Origin: Acetatifactor sp.
Lineage (GTDB): Bacteria; Bacillota; Clostridia; Lachnospirales; Lachnospiraceae
Length of the DNA: 64,000 bases
Assembly: GCA_024693365.1 (NCBI GenBank)
Contig: JAILLF010000010.1
Span: 124,001 to 188,000, forward strand
Direction of reading: 5' to 3'
The notes under the pieces: generated by a model
Seen by the model: the letters and a program-made list of their open reading frames with translations, nothing else
What the model was told of the DNA's origin: nothing
Databases searched by the model: none
Program-made: the position numbers and the translations under genes
In this document: positions 44,153 to 51,617 of the stretch, one piece after another
How positions within the stretch are numbered: the first letter of the stretch is position 1
Layout: every line of letters starts with the position of its first letter

Positions 44153-45562
44153 TTGGCAGATAACGGATCCCATGGAAAACAGAATAAGGTGATCTCTTAT
44201 GAAAAGAGAACGGCTCCGCGGCTTAACATCGGACTGATCATCATTGGATTCATCTTTGTCCAAATGTTGATCTACGTCATTATGTATTTTAACACGAGCC
44301 ACATAGAAAGACATGAGGTTCGTGAAGGTTCGCTTGCAGTCAACACGACCTATGTCGGCATCGCTCTTCGTGAAGAAACCCTCGTTGACAATCCTTCTGC
44401 AGGCTATGTCAGCTTTTATATCTATGACGGAGAGAGAACGGCGGTCGGTGATCTGGTTTATACCGTTGATGAGACGGGAAAGCTCGAGAAGGCCAGCAGC
44501 GGTCAGTTTGAGGAGAGCAAGCTTTCAGATCAGGAACTGAGAGAATTCCGAAGTGAGATCATCAATTACGTGCATGGATTTGATGATAAGAATTTTGAGA
44601 GTGTATACGAATTTAAGCGCTCCCTTAAAAATACGGTTGCAAAGATTTCTAACGTAAATTTCCTGAAGAATCTTGAGGAACTCAGCGGAAATGACGTTAT
44701 TAATTATTGTTATGCGCCTACGACCGGCGTGGTGTCCTATTGGACGGACGGTTATGAAGGAAAAACCGCAGAAGAATTGACGGAAAAGGATTTCAAAAAA
44801 GAAAATTATACGAAGAAGCAGGTGATCGGTGATGAAGTGGTGGAAAAAGACACGCCGATCTACAAGATTTGTACCAGTGAGCTTTGGGACGTTGTGATTC
44901 CCATGGAGAAGGAACAGGCACTTGCTTTGGAAGAAAAAGGCTACGTCAAGGTACGCTTTCAGAAAAACCAGTATGAATCCTGGGCAAATACCAAGGCGGT
45001 TTACGGTAATGACGGAAACACTTATCTCAAGCTAAGCTTTAACAATTCCATGGTAACCTTTGTATCGGATCGCTTTTTGGAAGTGCAATTGATTCTTGAA
45101 GAGGAAACGGGATTGAAGATCCCGCTCACTGCCATCGTGGAAAAGGAGTTTTTCCTTTTAGAGGAGCCTTATCTGATCGATGAAGGTCAAAAGGGTAAGC
45201 GAACCGTCATCCGTCAGTGCTATCTCGAAGACGGAACCATCTCAACGGAAAGAGTGACCGTAGGCATCTATAGCTATGACGAGGAGTCCAAAAAGTATTA
45301 CGTGGATGCGACAATGCTAAACACGGGAGACATTCTTCATCAGCTTGACAATCAAACGACGGACGTGGTTCGCGAGCGCGCGACACTGATTGGAGTTTAC
45401 AACATCAATAAGGGTTATGCCGACTTCCGTGAAATCAGTATCCTGTACCAGAACGAAGAATATGCCATCGTAAAATCTGATACCGAATATGGCCTTAAAG
45501 TTTATGATTATATCGTTCTAAATGCGGATTCCGTCAAGGACCAGCAGTTTATTAACAAGTGA
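44153..45562 (+). CDS. HlyD-like membrane fusion protein
   Basis: A 469-residue protein with a short cytoplasmic N terminus, one transmembrane helix (about residues 22-46, LNIGLIIIGFIFVQMLIYVIMYF) and an extracytoplasmic part resembling HlyD/RND adaptor proteins. It has split lipoyl-like halves (REGSLAVNTTYVGIALREETLVDNPSAGYVSFY... and YAPTTGVVSYWTDGYEG), a helical insert (about 130-175) and a beta-barrel region. No ABC transporter partner is adjacent. It starts with TTG 44153 after GGAGG. It precedes yggS and sepF, as in other Clostridia, which hints at a link with the divisome; that is inference. Confidence 0.72.
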   Translation: MADNGSHGKQNKVISYEKRTAPRLNIGLIIIGFIFVQMLIYVIMYFNTSHIERHEVREGSLAVNTTYVGIALREETLVDNPSAGYVSFYIYDGERTAVGDLVYTVDETGKLEKASSGQFEESKLSDQELREFRSEIINYVHGFDDKNFESVYEFKRSLKNTVAKISNVNFLKNLEELSGNDVINYCYAPTTGVVSYWTDGYEGKTAEELTEKDFKKENYTKKQVIGDEVVEKDTPIYKICTSELWDVVIPMEKEQALALEEKGYVKVRFQKNQYESWANTKAVYGNDGNTYLKLSFNNSMVTFVSDRFLEVQLILEEETGLKIPLTAIVEKEFFLLEEPYLIDEGQKGKRTVIRQCYLEDGTISTERVTVGIYSYDEESKKYYVDATMLNTGDILHQLDNQTTDVVRERATLIGVYNINKGYADFREISILYQNEEYAIVKSDTEYGLKVYDYIVLNADSVKDQQFINK

Positions 45563-45575
45563 CGATGGAACGTGG

Positions 45576-45785
45576 AAGGCCTCCCGTCCGGCGCCAGTCC
45601 TTCTCTTGGAACGGCACGGACGTCACTAAGCTCACCAGCCGTCCTCATGGAGTGGCCGATTTGTCGGCAAACTCGGAGCTGACGCTCCTCAAACATGCCT
45701 CGAAATCGGCCATTCGGCCAACTGGTTCTCTAAGTGCCGCCGGCTAATTGTTCCACGAGAAGGACTGGCGCCGGACGGAGGCCTT
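45576..45785. repeat. 210-bp palindromic MITE-like element
   Basis: The ends are near-perfect inverted repeats: 45576-45605 (30 bases, starting AAGGCCTCCC) and 45757-45785 (29 bases, ending GGAGGCCTT), differing by one base (CCC against CC). Inside are further inverted pairs: TGGCCGATTT with AAATCGGCCA, and GGAGC with GCTCC around TGAC, so the whole element can fold into a branched hairpin. It is more GC-rich than its surroundings and encodes no plausible protein. It lies between the HlyD-like gene and yggS. No clear target-site duplication is visible. Confidence 0.75.
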
Positions 45786-45831
45786 ACGAACACGTCGACG
45801 TAATAATTTTGTGATTGGATGATATTTGCGT

Positions 45832-46524
45832 ATGATTAAGGATAATCTTGAAAAAGTTAGGGGAAACATATTCCATGCCTGCGAGAGGGCAGGGAGAAAA
45901 GCGGAAGACGTGACTTTGATCGCGGTGAGCAAGACAAAGCCTCTGGAGGATTTGAGGGAGGCATATGAGGCTGGCGCCAGGGATTTCGGGGAGAATAAGG
46001 TACAGGAGTTGGTTGATAAGATCCCGGAAATGCCGACGGACGTAAGATGGCACATGATTGGACATTTGCAACGGAATAAGGTGAAGTATATCGTTGACAA
46101 GGTATACATGATCCACGGCGTTGATTCACTGAGACTTGCGGAGGAAATCAGCAAGGAAGCAGTAAAGCATGAAGTTGTGGTAAGGATATTGATGGAAGTC
46201 AACGTGGCGGAGGAAGAGAGCAAATTCGGAATTACCGTGGCAGACGCGCCAAAGTTAGCGGAAGAAATTGCCAAATTACCCGGAGTTTCCTTACAGGGAT
46301 TGATGACAATTGCCCCATACGTTGAAAATCCTGAGGAAAATCGTGAAATTTTTGCAAAACTTAGACAATTGGCTGTTGACATATCAAGGAAAAACATCGA
46401 TAATATTAGTATGAATGTGCTTTCCATGGGAATGACCGGAGATTACCAGGTTGCCATTGAGGAAGGCGCCACCTGCGTAAGGGTTGGTACTGGAATTTTT
46501 GGAGAGCGCAATTATCAAATTTAA
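45832..46524 (+). CDS. yggS: YggS-family PLP homeostasis protein
   Basis: A 230-residue PLP-binding TIM-barrel protein (YggS/YlmE) that buffers pyridoxal phosphate and affects amino acid pools. The PLP lysine is K34 in LIAVSKTKPLEDL. Other conserved parts are DFGENKVQELVDK, WHMIGHLQRNKVKY, IHGVDSLRLAEEI and LSMGMTGDYQVAIEEGATCVRVGTGIFG. ATG 45832 is chosen over TTG 45826; the ribosome site (GGATGA) is weak. It is followed by sepF, as in Bacillus (ylmE-ylmF). The 210-bp palindromic element lies directly upstream. Confidence 0.94.
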   Translation: MIKDNLEKVRGNIFHACERAGRKAEDVTLIAVSKTKPLEDLREAYEAGARDFGENKVQELVDKIPEMPTDVRWHMIGHLQRNKVKYIVDKVYMIHGVDSLRLAEEISKEAVKHEVVVRILMEVNVAEEESKFGITVADAPKLAEEIAKLPGVSLQGLMTIAPYVENPEENREIFAKLRQLAVDISRKNIDNISMNVLSMGMTGDYQVAIEEGATCVRVGTGIFGERNYQI

Positions 46525-46565
46525 CTTATCGGTTTTAATGGAAACCAGGTAAAGGAGTATTTGTC

Positions 46566-47105
46566 ATGGGGGTAATGGATAAGTTCTTGAACTACATGAA
46601 ACTGAATGATAATGAGGATGATTATTATGAAAATGATTTTCTAGATGATGACGAGCAGGAAGAGCCCGTCGCACCGAAGAAATCCTTTACGCCTAAGGCG
46701 CCTGTCGCTGATGATGATTACGAGGAAGAGCCCAGAAGACCCATCGTGCAGCGCCCCGTGATCACCCCGAACAAGGTTACGCCGATGCGTTCCAGCGCAA
46801 AGAAGGCTTCCGCCGGCGGTATGGAAGTTTGCGTGATCAAACCTCAGAATTTTGAGGATGCACGTGAGATCACGGAAACCCTCTTGAAAAACAGAACGAT
46901 CGTAATGAATCTGGAAGGACTTGACGTTGACATTGCGCAGAGAATTTTAGATTTCACTTCAGGTTCCTGCTATGCGATCAATGGTAACCTTCAGAAGATT
47001 TCCATGTATATCTTCATCATCACGCCTGCTAGCGTTGACATTTCGGGAGATTTTCAGAGCATCTTAGGCGGCTTCGATTCTTCCACGTTGAACACTGTTC
47101 TGTAA
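46566..47105 (+). CDS. sepF: Cell division protein SepF
   Basis: A membrane-binding ring-forming protein that tethers FtsZ to the membrane and helps align the septum. The 179-residue chain starts with the amphipathic helix MGVMDKFLNYMKL, followed by an acidic, proline-rich linker (residues about 18-75). The SepF domain reads VCVIKPQNFEDAREITETLLKNRTIVMNLEGLDVDIAQRILDFTSGSCYAINGNLQKI...FIITPASVDI. AAAGGAG lies about 9 bases before ATG. A terminator follows at 47138. Confidence 0.96.
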   Translation: MGVMDKFLNYMKLNDNEDDYYENDFLDDDEQEEPVAPKKSFTPKAPVADDDYEEEPRRPIVQRPVITPNKVTPMRSSAKKASAGGMEVCVIKPQNFEDAREITETLLKNRTIVMNLEGLDVDIAQRILDFTSGSCYAINGNLQKISMYIFIITPASVDISGDFQSILGGFDSSTLNTVL

Positions 47106-47137
47106 GGCGTGGGACAACTATAATAAGCGAAAGATCA

Positions 47138-47171
47138 AAGCTTCCCGACTACCGCGGGGAGCTTTCTTTTT
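47138..47171 (+). terminator. Intrinsic terminator after sepF
   Basis: AAAGCTTCCC (47138-47147) pairs with GGGGAGCTTT (47156-47165), one wobble, then CTTTTT. It separates sepF from aroB. Confidence 0.85.
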
Positions 47172-47186
47172 AGGGAGGACAAAGGA

Positions 47187-48293
47187 TTGGCACAGAGATT
47201 AAACGTAACTTTTAACCGTAAGCCCTGTTACGACATTGTGTTTTCAACGGGCTGGAAGGAATTGACAGAAGAACTGCGAGAGTTAGACTTGGCTGAAAGA
47301 AAAATATGCATTTGCACGGATTCCAACGTGGATGCGCTGTACGGCGAAGCCGTGCTAAAGCTAGTTGCTGATTGTTGCAAAAAGGTAGTAAAATTTGTAT
47401 TTCCGGCCGGCGAGGAACACAAAAATCTTGACACCGTAAAGGATGCATATCGTTTCCTCATAGAGGAGCATTTTGACCGAAAGGACGTGTTGATCGCTCT
47501 TGGCGGTGGCGTGACCGGTGACCTAACGGGCTACGTGGCGGCAACCTATCTTAGGGGAATCGATTTTATCCAGGTTCCTACGACCCTTTTGGCTCAGGCA
47601 GACAGCTCCATTGGCGGCAAGACCGGCGTGGATTTTGAAGGATATAAGAACATGGTAGGCGCTTTTAAGATGCCTCGTTTGGTCTACATGAATTTTGAAA
47701 CCTTAAAAACTTTGGATGACCGTCAGTTTTTCTCCGGATTTGCTGAGATCATGAAACATGGACTGATCAAGGACGCGGAATTCTATGAATGGCTAATCGA
47801 GAATATGTATGAAATTTGCGAGCGCGACCTCGACGTTCTTTCCGAGATGCTGATGAAAAGCTGCGTCGTAAAAAAGCTTGTGGTGGAAAAGGATCCCACG
47901 GAGCAAGGGGAAAGAGCGCTTTTGAATCTTGGTCATACCATCGGCCATGCGATCGAAAAAGCAAAGAACTTTGAATTATTTCACGGCGAATGCGTTGCTC
48001 TTGGAACGGTCGCAGCTGCTTACGTATCCTGGAAAAAGGAACTTCTTTCCATGGAAGAGTTTTATGAAATACGTGACATGTTCGTTCCTTTTTATCTTCC
48101 GATCACCGTGGAAGGCATTGATCCCGAAGAAATTCTGAAGCTCACAAAATCAGACAAGAAAAAGGATGGCTACTCAATCCGCTTCATCTTGCTCAAAAAG
48201 ATCGGCAAGGCCGTGATCGATACAACAGTCACGGATGAAGAGATCCTTAACGCCATCAAAGAAATCTATTTTGACGAAGAGGCAAATGACTAA
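47187..48293 (+). CDS. aroB: 3-dehydroquinate synthase
   Basis: Second step of the shikimate pathway: converts DAHP to 3-dehydroquinate with NAD and a divalent metal. Seen: FPAGEEHKNLDTV, GGGVTGDLTGYVAATYLRGIDFIQVPTTLLAQADSSIGGKTGVD (NAD and substrate binding), the metal-ligand region LNLGHTIGHAIEK, and FHGECVALGT with its histidine. 368 residues, normal. Starts with TTG 47187, supported by GGGAGGAC about 7 bases upstream. The aroB stop overlaps the lspA start by one base. Confidence 0.96.
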   Translation: MAQRLNVTFNRKPCYDIVFSTGWKELTEELRELDLAERKICICTDSNVDALYGEAVLKLVADCCKKVVKFVFPAGEEHKNLDTVKDAYRFLIEEHFDRKDVLIALGGGVTGDLTGYVAATYLRGIDFIQVPTTLLAQADSSIGGKTGVDFEGYKNMVGAFKMPRLVYMNFETLKTLDDRQFFSGFAEIMKHGLIKDAEFYEWLIENMYEICERDLDVLSEMLMKSCVVKKLVVEKDPTEQGERALLNLGHTIGHAIEKAKNFELFHGECVALGTVAAAYVSWKKELLSMEEFYEIRDMFVPFYLPITVEGIDPEEILKLTKSDKKKDGYSIRFILLKKIGKAVIDTTVTDEEILNAIKEIYFDEEAND

Positions 48294-48823
48294 TGGATAA
48301 ATATCGTAAAAAAAAGTTTGCGTGGATCGCAATGGATGCCGCAATCGCACTGGTTTTGATCCTTTTGGATCAATGGACGAAAAGAATGGTCGTGGCGAAG
48401 TTAAAAGGGAATGCGGCATACGTTTTAATCAAGGACGTGTTTGAATTTGATTACGTGGAAAACAGAGGCTCGGCATTTGGAATGTTTCAAAACCAAAAGG
48501 TCTTTTTGCTCTTGGTAGGCGTTTTGTTTTTGGGGCTTATGATTTATCTGGTGGTGAAAACGCCGGCCCGGAAACGCTTTTTGCCCATCCATTTGATTGC
48601 CTCCTGTATTGTGGCCGGAGGCGCGGGAAACATGATCGACCGTTTTGTACTCGGTTACGTGGTGGATTTCTTTTCCTTTGTGCTGATCCATTATCCCGTG
48701 TTCAACGTGGCTGACGTTTATATTGTTGTTGCAACGATCACTATGGCAATCTTTTTGATTTTCATCTATAAAGAAGAGGAACTCTCGTTCCTTTGGAAGA
48801 AAAAGAAAGCGGAAGAGAATTAA
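48293..48823 (+). CDS. lspA: Lipoprotein signal peptidase
   Basis: Membrane aspartyl protease that cuts the signal peptide of prolipoproteins. 176 residues, four hydrophobic helices. Key motifs: DQWTKRMV near residue 26, YVENRGSAFGMF, GGAGNMIDR, and the catalytic aspartates D125 (GYVVDFF) and D141 (FNVADVYI). A short charged C-terminal tail is present. Coupled to aroB and rluD by single-base overlaps (TAATG). The predicted lipoprotein carboxypeptidase at 42.5 kb would be one substrate. Confidence 0.95.
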   Translation: MDKYRKKKFAWIAMDAAIALVLILLDQWTKRMVVAKLKGNAAYVLIKDVFEFDYVENRGSAFGMFQNQKVFLLLVGVLFLGLMIYLVVKTPARKRFLPIHLIASCIVAGGAGNMIDRFVLGYVVDFFSFVLIHYPVFNVADVYIVVATITMAIFLIFIYKEEELSFLWKKKKAEEN

Positions 48824-49731
48824 TGGAAGAATTGGAATTACTGATTCCGGAAGAATATGAGGACGTTCGTCTTGATAAATGCGTCAGCGAGCTGATGGGG
48901 GACAAGCTTTCCAGGTCTGCCGTTCAAAAGATGATCAAAAACGGCGAGCTTACCGTAAACGGAAAACTCCAGAAGACGAGCTATTGCGTGAAGGCAGACG
49001 ATCAAGTGGCGTTTACGCTTCCGGATCCCGTGGAATATGAGGTAAAGGCTGAAAACGTTCCATTGACCATTCTATATGAGGATGAGGATCTTTTGATCGT
49101 GGATAAGCCCAAGGGAATGGTGGTGCATCCTGCTGCCGGGCACTATGAGGGAACGCTCGTCAATGCCTTGGCCTATTATTGCAAAGGAAAACTGTCAGGC
49201 ATTAACGGAGTGCTGAGGCCTGGCATTGTGCACAGAATCGACAAGGATACCAGCGGTTCCCTTGTCGTATGCAAAAATGACGCTGCGCACAAAGGTCTGG
49301 CAAAACAGTTTCAGGTACATTCCATTACCAGGAAATATTATTGCATCTGCTTTGGGGATTTTAAGGAGGAGTCCGGAACGGTCAACCGTCCCATTGGAAG
49401 AAATTCCGTTGACCGAAAGAAAATGTGCATCCGTGAAGACGGGAAAAAGGCGGTCACTCATTATAAGGTCTTAGAACGGTTTGGTAAATATACGTATCTG
49501 GAATGCTCCCTGGAAACTGGAAGAACCCATCAGATCCGCGTACATCTTGCAAGCATAGGACATCCCATCTTGGGCGATCTGGTCTACGGAAAACAGGATT
49601 ATAAGGGCATGGGCCAAATCCTTCACGCAGGCGTATTGGGTTTCCAACATCCCATTACGGGAAAGTATTTGGAGGTCAACAGCGAGCTCCCGGAATACTT
49701 CCAGGAAATATTAAGCAAATTTCGTGCATAG
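48823..49731 (+). CDS. rluD: RluA/RluD-family 23S rRNA pseudouridine synthase
   Basis: Isomerises uridines of large-subunit rRNA. A 302-residue protein: an N-terminal S4 RNA-binding domain (residues about 14-70, VRLDKCVSELMGDKLSRSAVQKMI) and the RluA catalytic domain, with HRIDKDTSG holding catalytic D140, then YCICFGDF and ETGRTHQIRVHLASIGHPILGD. ATG 48823 overlaps the lspA stop and has GGAAGAG upstream. The gene order lspA-rluD is common in Firmicutes. The exact target uridine is not read from sequence. Confidence 0.92.
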   Translation: MEELELLIPEEYEDVRLDKCVSELMGDKLSRSAVQKMIKNGELTVNGKLQKTSYCVKADDQVAFTLPDPVEYEVKAENVPLTILYEDEDLLIVDKPKGMVVHPAAGHYEGTLVNALAYYCKGKLSGINGVLRPGIVHRIDKDTSGSLVVCKNDAAHKGLAKQFQVHSITRKYYCICFGDFKEESGTVNRPIGRNSVDRKKMCIREDGKKAVTHYKVLERFGKYTYLECSLETGRTHQIRVHLASIGHPILGDLVYGKQDYKGMGQILHAGVLGFQHPITGKYLEVNSELPEYFQEILSKFRA

Positions 49732-49746
49732 TTTCGAGAAAAACAC

Positions 49747-49775
49747 TTGTTAAATTGTTTGAAATTTTATATAAT
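49747..49775 (+). promoter_or_regulatory. Promoter for the cytidylate-kinase-like gene
   Basis: TTGTTA (49747-49752), a 17-base spacer and a perfect TATAAT (49770-49775). Confidence 0.8.
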
Positions 49776-49836
49776 TAGATTAAAGATTTGAGAAAAATTA
49801 TAAAAATTGTTCGAACCAGAAAGGCAGGTGCGTATT

Positions 49837-50469
49837 ATGAATACGGTCATTACCATCGGAAGACAGTTTGGATCCGCCGGCAGGGAAATTGGCGAAAAAG
49901 TTGCTGAATATTTTGGCATTCAATGTTATGACAAGGAACTGCTTACGCGAGCGGCAAAGGAAAGTGGCTTTTGTGAGGAAATGATCCAGAATCACGATGA
50001 GAGACCTACAAACTCCTTCCTTTATAATCTTGTTATGGATACGTATTCCTTTGGTTACAATGCTTCTTCATTTGTTGACATGCCAATCAGCCATAAGGTT
50101 TTTCTTGCACAGTTTGACACAATCAAGAAGATCGCCAGCGAAGGTCCCTGCGTGATCGTTGGAAGATGTGCGGATTACGCGCTTGCCGATTATGAGAATT
50201 GTATTCATCTGTTTATTTATGCTGACGAAGAAACCCGCACAAAACGCGTGATGGAGAAGTATAATCTTAGCGAATATAAGGCGCAGGAGATGATTAATAA
50301 GAAGGATAAACAGCGCCAAAGTTATTATAATTATTATTCCTCAAAGAAATGGGGCCGCGCTGACAGCTATGACCTTTGCATCAACAGCAGCATTCTTGGC
50401 GTAGATGGAACCGTAAAGTTAATCGTTCAGTACGTGGAAGATTTTGAGAAGAGAAATGCCGCTCAATAA
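49837..50469 (+). CDS. Cytidylate kinase-like family protein
   Basis: A 210-residue P-loop kinase of the cytidylate-kinase-2 type. The N terminus NTVITIGRQFGSAGREIGEKVAEYFGI holds an atypical P-loop (G-R-Q-F-G-S-A-G-R-E). CVIVGRCADYALADYENCIHLFIYA and RVMEKYNLSEYKAQEMINKKDKQRQSYYNYY are typical, with the lid arginines. These paralogues exist beside true cmk in Clostridia and their substrate is unproven. ATG 49837 is chosen over TTG 49807, with AGGCAGG upstream and MNTVITIGRQFG as the usual start. Confidence 0.88.
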   Translation: MNTVITIGRQFGSAGREIGEKVAEYFGIQCYDKELLTRAAKESGFCEEMIQNHDERPTNSFLYNLVMDTYSFGYNASSFVDMPISHKVFLAQFDTIKKIASEGPCVIVGRCADYALADYENCIHLFIYADEETRTKRVMEKYNLSEYKAQEMINKKDKQRQSYYNYYSSKKWGRADSYDLCINSSILGVDGTVKLIVQYVEDFEKRNAAQ

Positions 50470-50508
50470 GGTTTGAAAGAAAATTTTCTTTAAAATAAAA
50501 GAAAAATA

Positions 50509-50537
50509 TTGACGAACAGGCACCTATATGCTATGAT
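50509..50537 (+). promoter_or_regulatory. Promoter of the rplU-rpmA operon
   Basis: TTGACG (50509-50514), a 17-base spacer and TATGAT (50532-50537). Confidence 0.85.
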
Positions 50538-50544
50538 ACTACAG

Positions 50545-50623
50545 TATGCCGCATAACTAGGTAAAAGTGCGCGATCGCGCCACCAAAGTTAGCGAGTTTT
50601 TAGCGTAAGGAGGTGCCTTTTTT
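50545..50623 (+). promoter_or_regulatory. Putative ribosomal protein L21 leader
   Basis: About 80 bases of 5' untranslated leader precede rplU. They contain GCGCGATCGCGC (a 12-base palindrome around 50569-50580) and a GCCGCATAACTAG segment, and end in GGAGGTG before the start. Structured L21 leaders are known in Firmicutes; they lie at this place and allow feedback by a ribosomal protein. Assignment is by position and hairpin potential only. Confidence 0.5.
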
Positions 50624-50929
50624 ATGTACGCAATCATTGCAACTGGTGGTAAGCAGTATAAGGTTTCTGAAGGCGACGTGATCAAAGTTGAGAAGATCGA
50701 AGCTGAAGCAGGCAATACTGTTACTTTCGATCAGGTAATTGCCGTTAGTGATGATACCCTGAAGGTTGGCAACGACGTTGCAAACGCAACCGTTTCCGCA
50801 ACCGTAGTTGAGCAGGGCAGATATCGTAAGGTTATTGTATACAAGTACAAGAGAAAATCTGGATATCATAAGAAGAACGGTCACAGACAGTACTTTACCC
50901 AGGTAAAGATCGACAAGATCAATCTGTAA
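50624..50929 (+). CDS. rplU: 50S ribosomal protein L21
   Basis: A 101-residue large-subunit protein. Starts YAIIATGGKQYKVSEGDVI, the standard L21 opening, and ends with KRKSGYHKKNGHRQYFTQVKI. AGGAGGTG precedes ATG by about 10 bases. First gene of the L21-Prp-L27 operon, with prp starting 1 base after its stop. Confidence 0.98.
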   Translation: MYAIIATGGKQYKVSEGDVIKVEKIEAEAGNTVTFDQVIAVSDDTLKVGNDVANATVSATVVEQGRYRKVIVYKYKRKSGYHKKNGHRQYFTQVKIDKINL

Positions 50930-50930
50930 T

Positions 50931-51263
50931 ATGACTAAAATCGTAATTCAAAAGTCTAAAGACGGTTCCTATCAGGGATTCTACTGTATGGGACATGCAG
51001 AATACGCCAAGAATCAAGATGGAGACGTGCTCTGTGCTGCAATTTCCACGCTGACGACGTGTACGATTAATGCGCTGGAGAGGTTAGGCGGTGAAACGCT
51101 TAGTTATGCGGTGAATGAAGAGACGGGATTCCTAAAATGTGATTTCAAATCGGTTCTGCAGGAAAAATCCACGTTCCTTGTTGACGCCATGGTATTTTCC
51201 CTGGAGTCGCTGGCAAAGGAATATGGCAAAAAGTATCTACAAATTCAGTTTGAGGAGGTGTAA
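50931..51263 (+). CDS. prp: Ribosomal-processing cysteine protease Prp
   Basis: Cysteine protease that removes the N-terminal extension of ribosomal protein L27 in Firmicutes. 110 residues. The catalytic pair is visible: H22 in MGHAEYA and C35 in [11 protein letters not shown]. It lies between rplU and rpmA as in Staphylococcus and Bacillus (ysxB). The adjacent L27 begins with the matching cleavage site, supporting the assignment. The start is ATG 50931, coupled to rplU; it has no ribosome site of its own beyond the rplU end. Confidence 0.95.
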   Translation: MTKIVIQKSKDGSYQGFYCMGHAEYAKNQDGDVLCAAISTLTTCTINALERLGGETLSYAVNEETGFLKCDFKSVLQEKSTFLVDAMVFSLESLAKEYGKKYLQIQFEEV

Positions 51264-51267
51264 AACC

Positions 51268-51555
51268 ATGTTGAGAATAAACCTTCAATTATTCGCTCAT
51301 AAAAAGGGCGTGGGCTCTACCAAGAACGGCAGAGATTCCGAGTCCAAGAGATTAGGTGCGAAGAGAGCAGACGGACAGTTCGTTAAAGCCGGCAACATTC
51401 TCTACAAGCAGCGTGGAACGAAGATCCATCCTGGCGTAAACGTAGGAATCGGCGGCGACGATACCTTGTATGCTTTGGTAGACGGAGTTCTTCGTTTTGA
51501 GAGAAAGGGCCGCGACAAGAAGCAGGCTTCCGTTTATCCCAAGGAGGAGCAATAA
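51268..51555 (+). CDS. rpmA: 50S ribosomal protein L27 with Prp-cleaved N-terminal extension
   Basis: A 95-residue protein located at the peptidyl-transferase centre. It starts [30 protein letters not shown]. The first nine residues form the Firmicute-specific extension, and the Prp recognition site is LQLF followed by AHKKG, so mature L27 would start at residue 10. GGAGGTG lies about 8 bases before ATG. Followed by a terminator. Confidence 0.97.
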   Translation: MLRINLQLFAHKKGVGSTKNGRDSESKRLGAKRADGQFVKAGNILYKQRGTKIHPGVNVGIGGDDTLYALVDGVLRFERKGRDKKQASVYPKEEQ

Positions 51556-51564
51556 GATTTTCCC

Positions 51565-51595
51565 GGGCTTCAAACCAATCGTTTGGAGCCCTTTT
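51565..51595 (+). terminator. Intrinsic terminator after rpmA
   Basis: GGGCTTCAAAC (51565-51575) pairs with GTTTGGAGCCC (51581-51591), one wobble, then four T. Its short T run may let part of the transcript continue into obgE. Confidence 0.85.
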
Positions 51596-51617
51596 ACGTT
51601 ATTAAAGGAGAATTTCC

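Noticed and set aside
50476..50491. AAAGAAAATTTTCTTT palindrome before the L21 promoter
   Set aside because: AT-only and symmetric by simple composition; too weak for a terminator and with no sign of being an operator.
51139..51555. Longer start for L27 overlapping prp
   Set aside because: ATG 51268 has GGAGGTG upstream and gives the standard L27 N terminus with the Prp site; the extension is just open frame inside prp.
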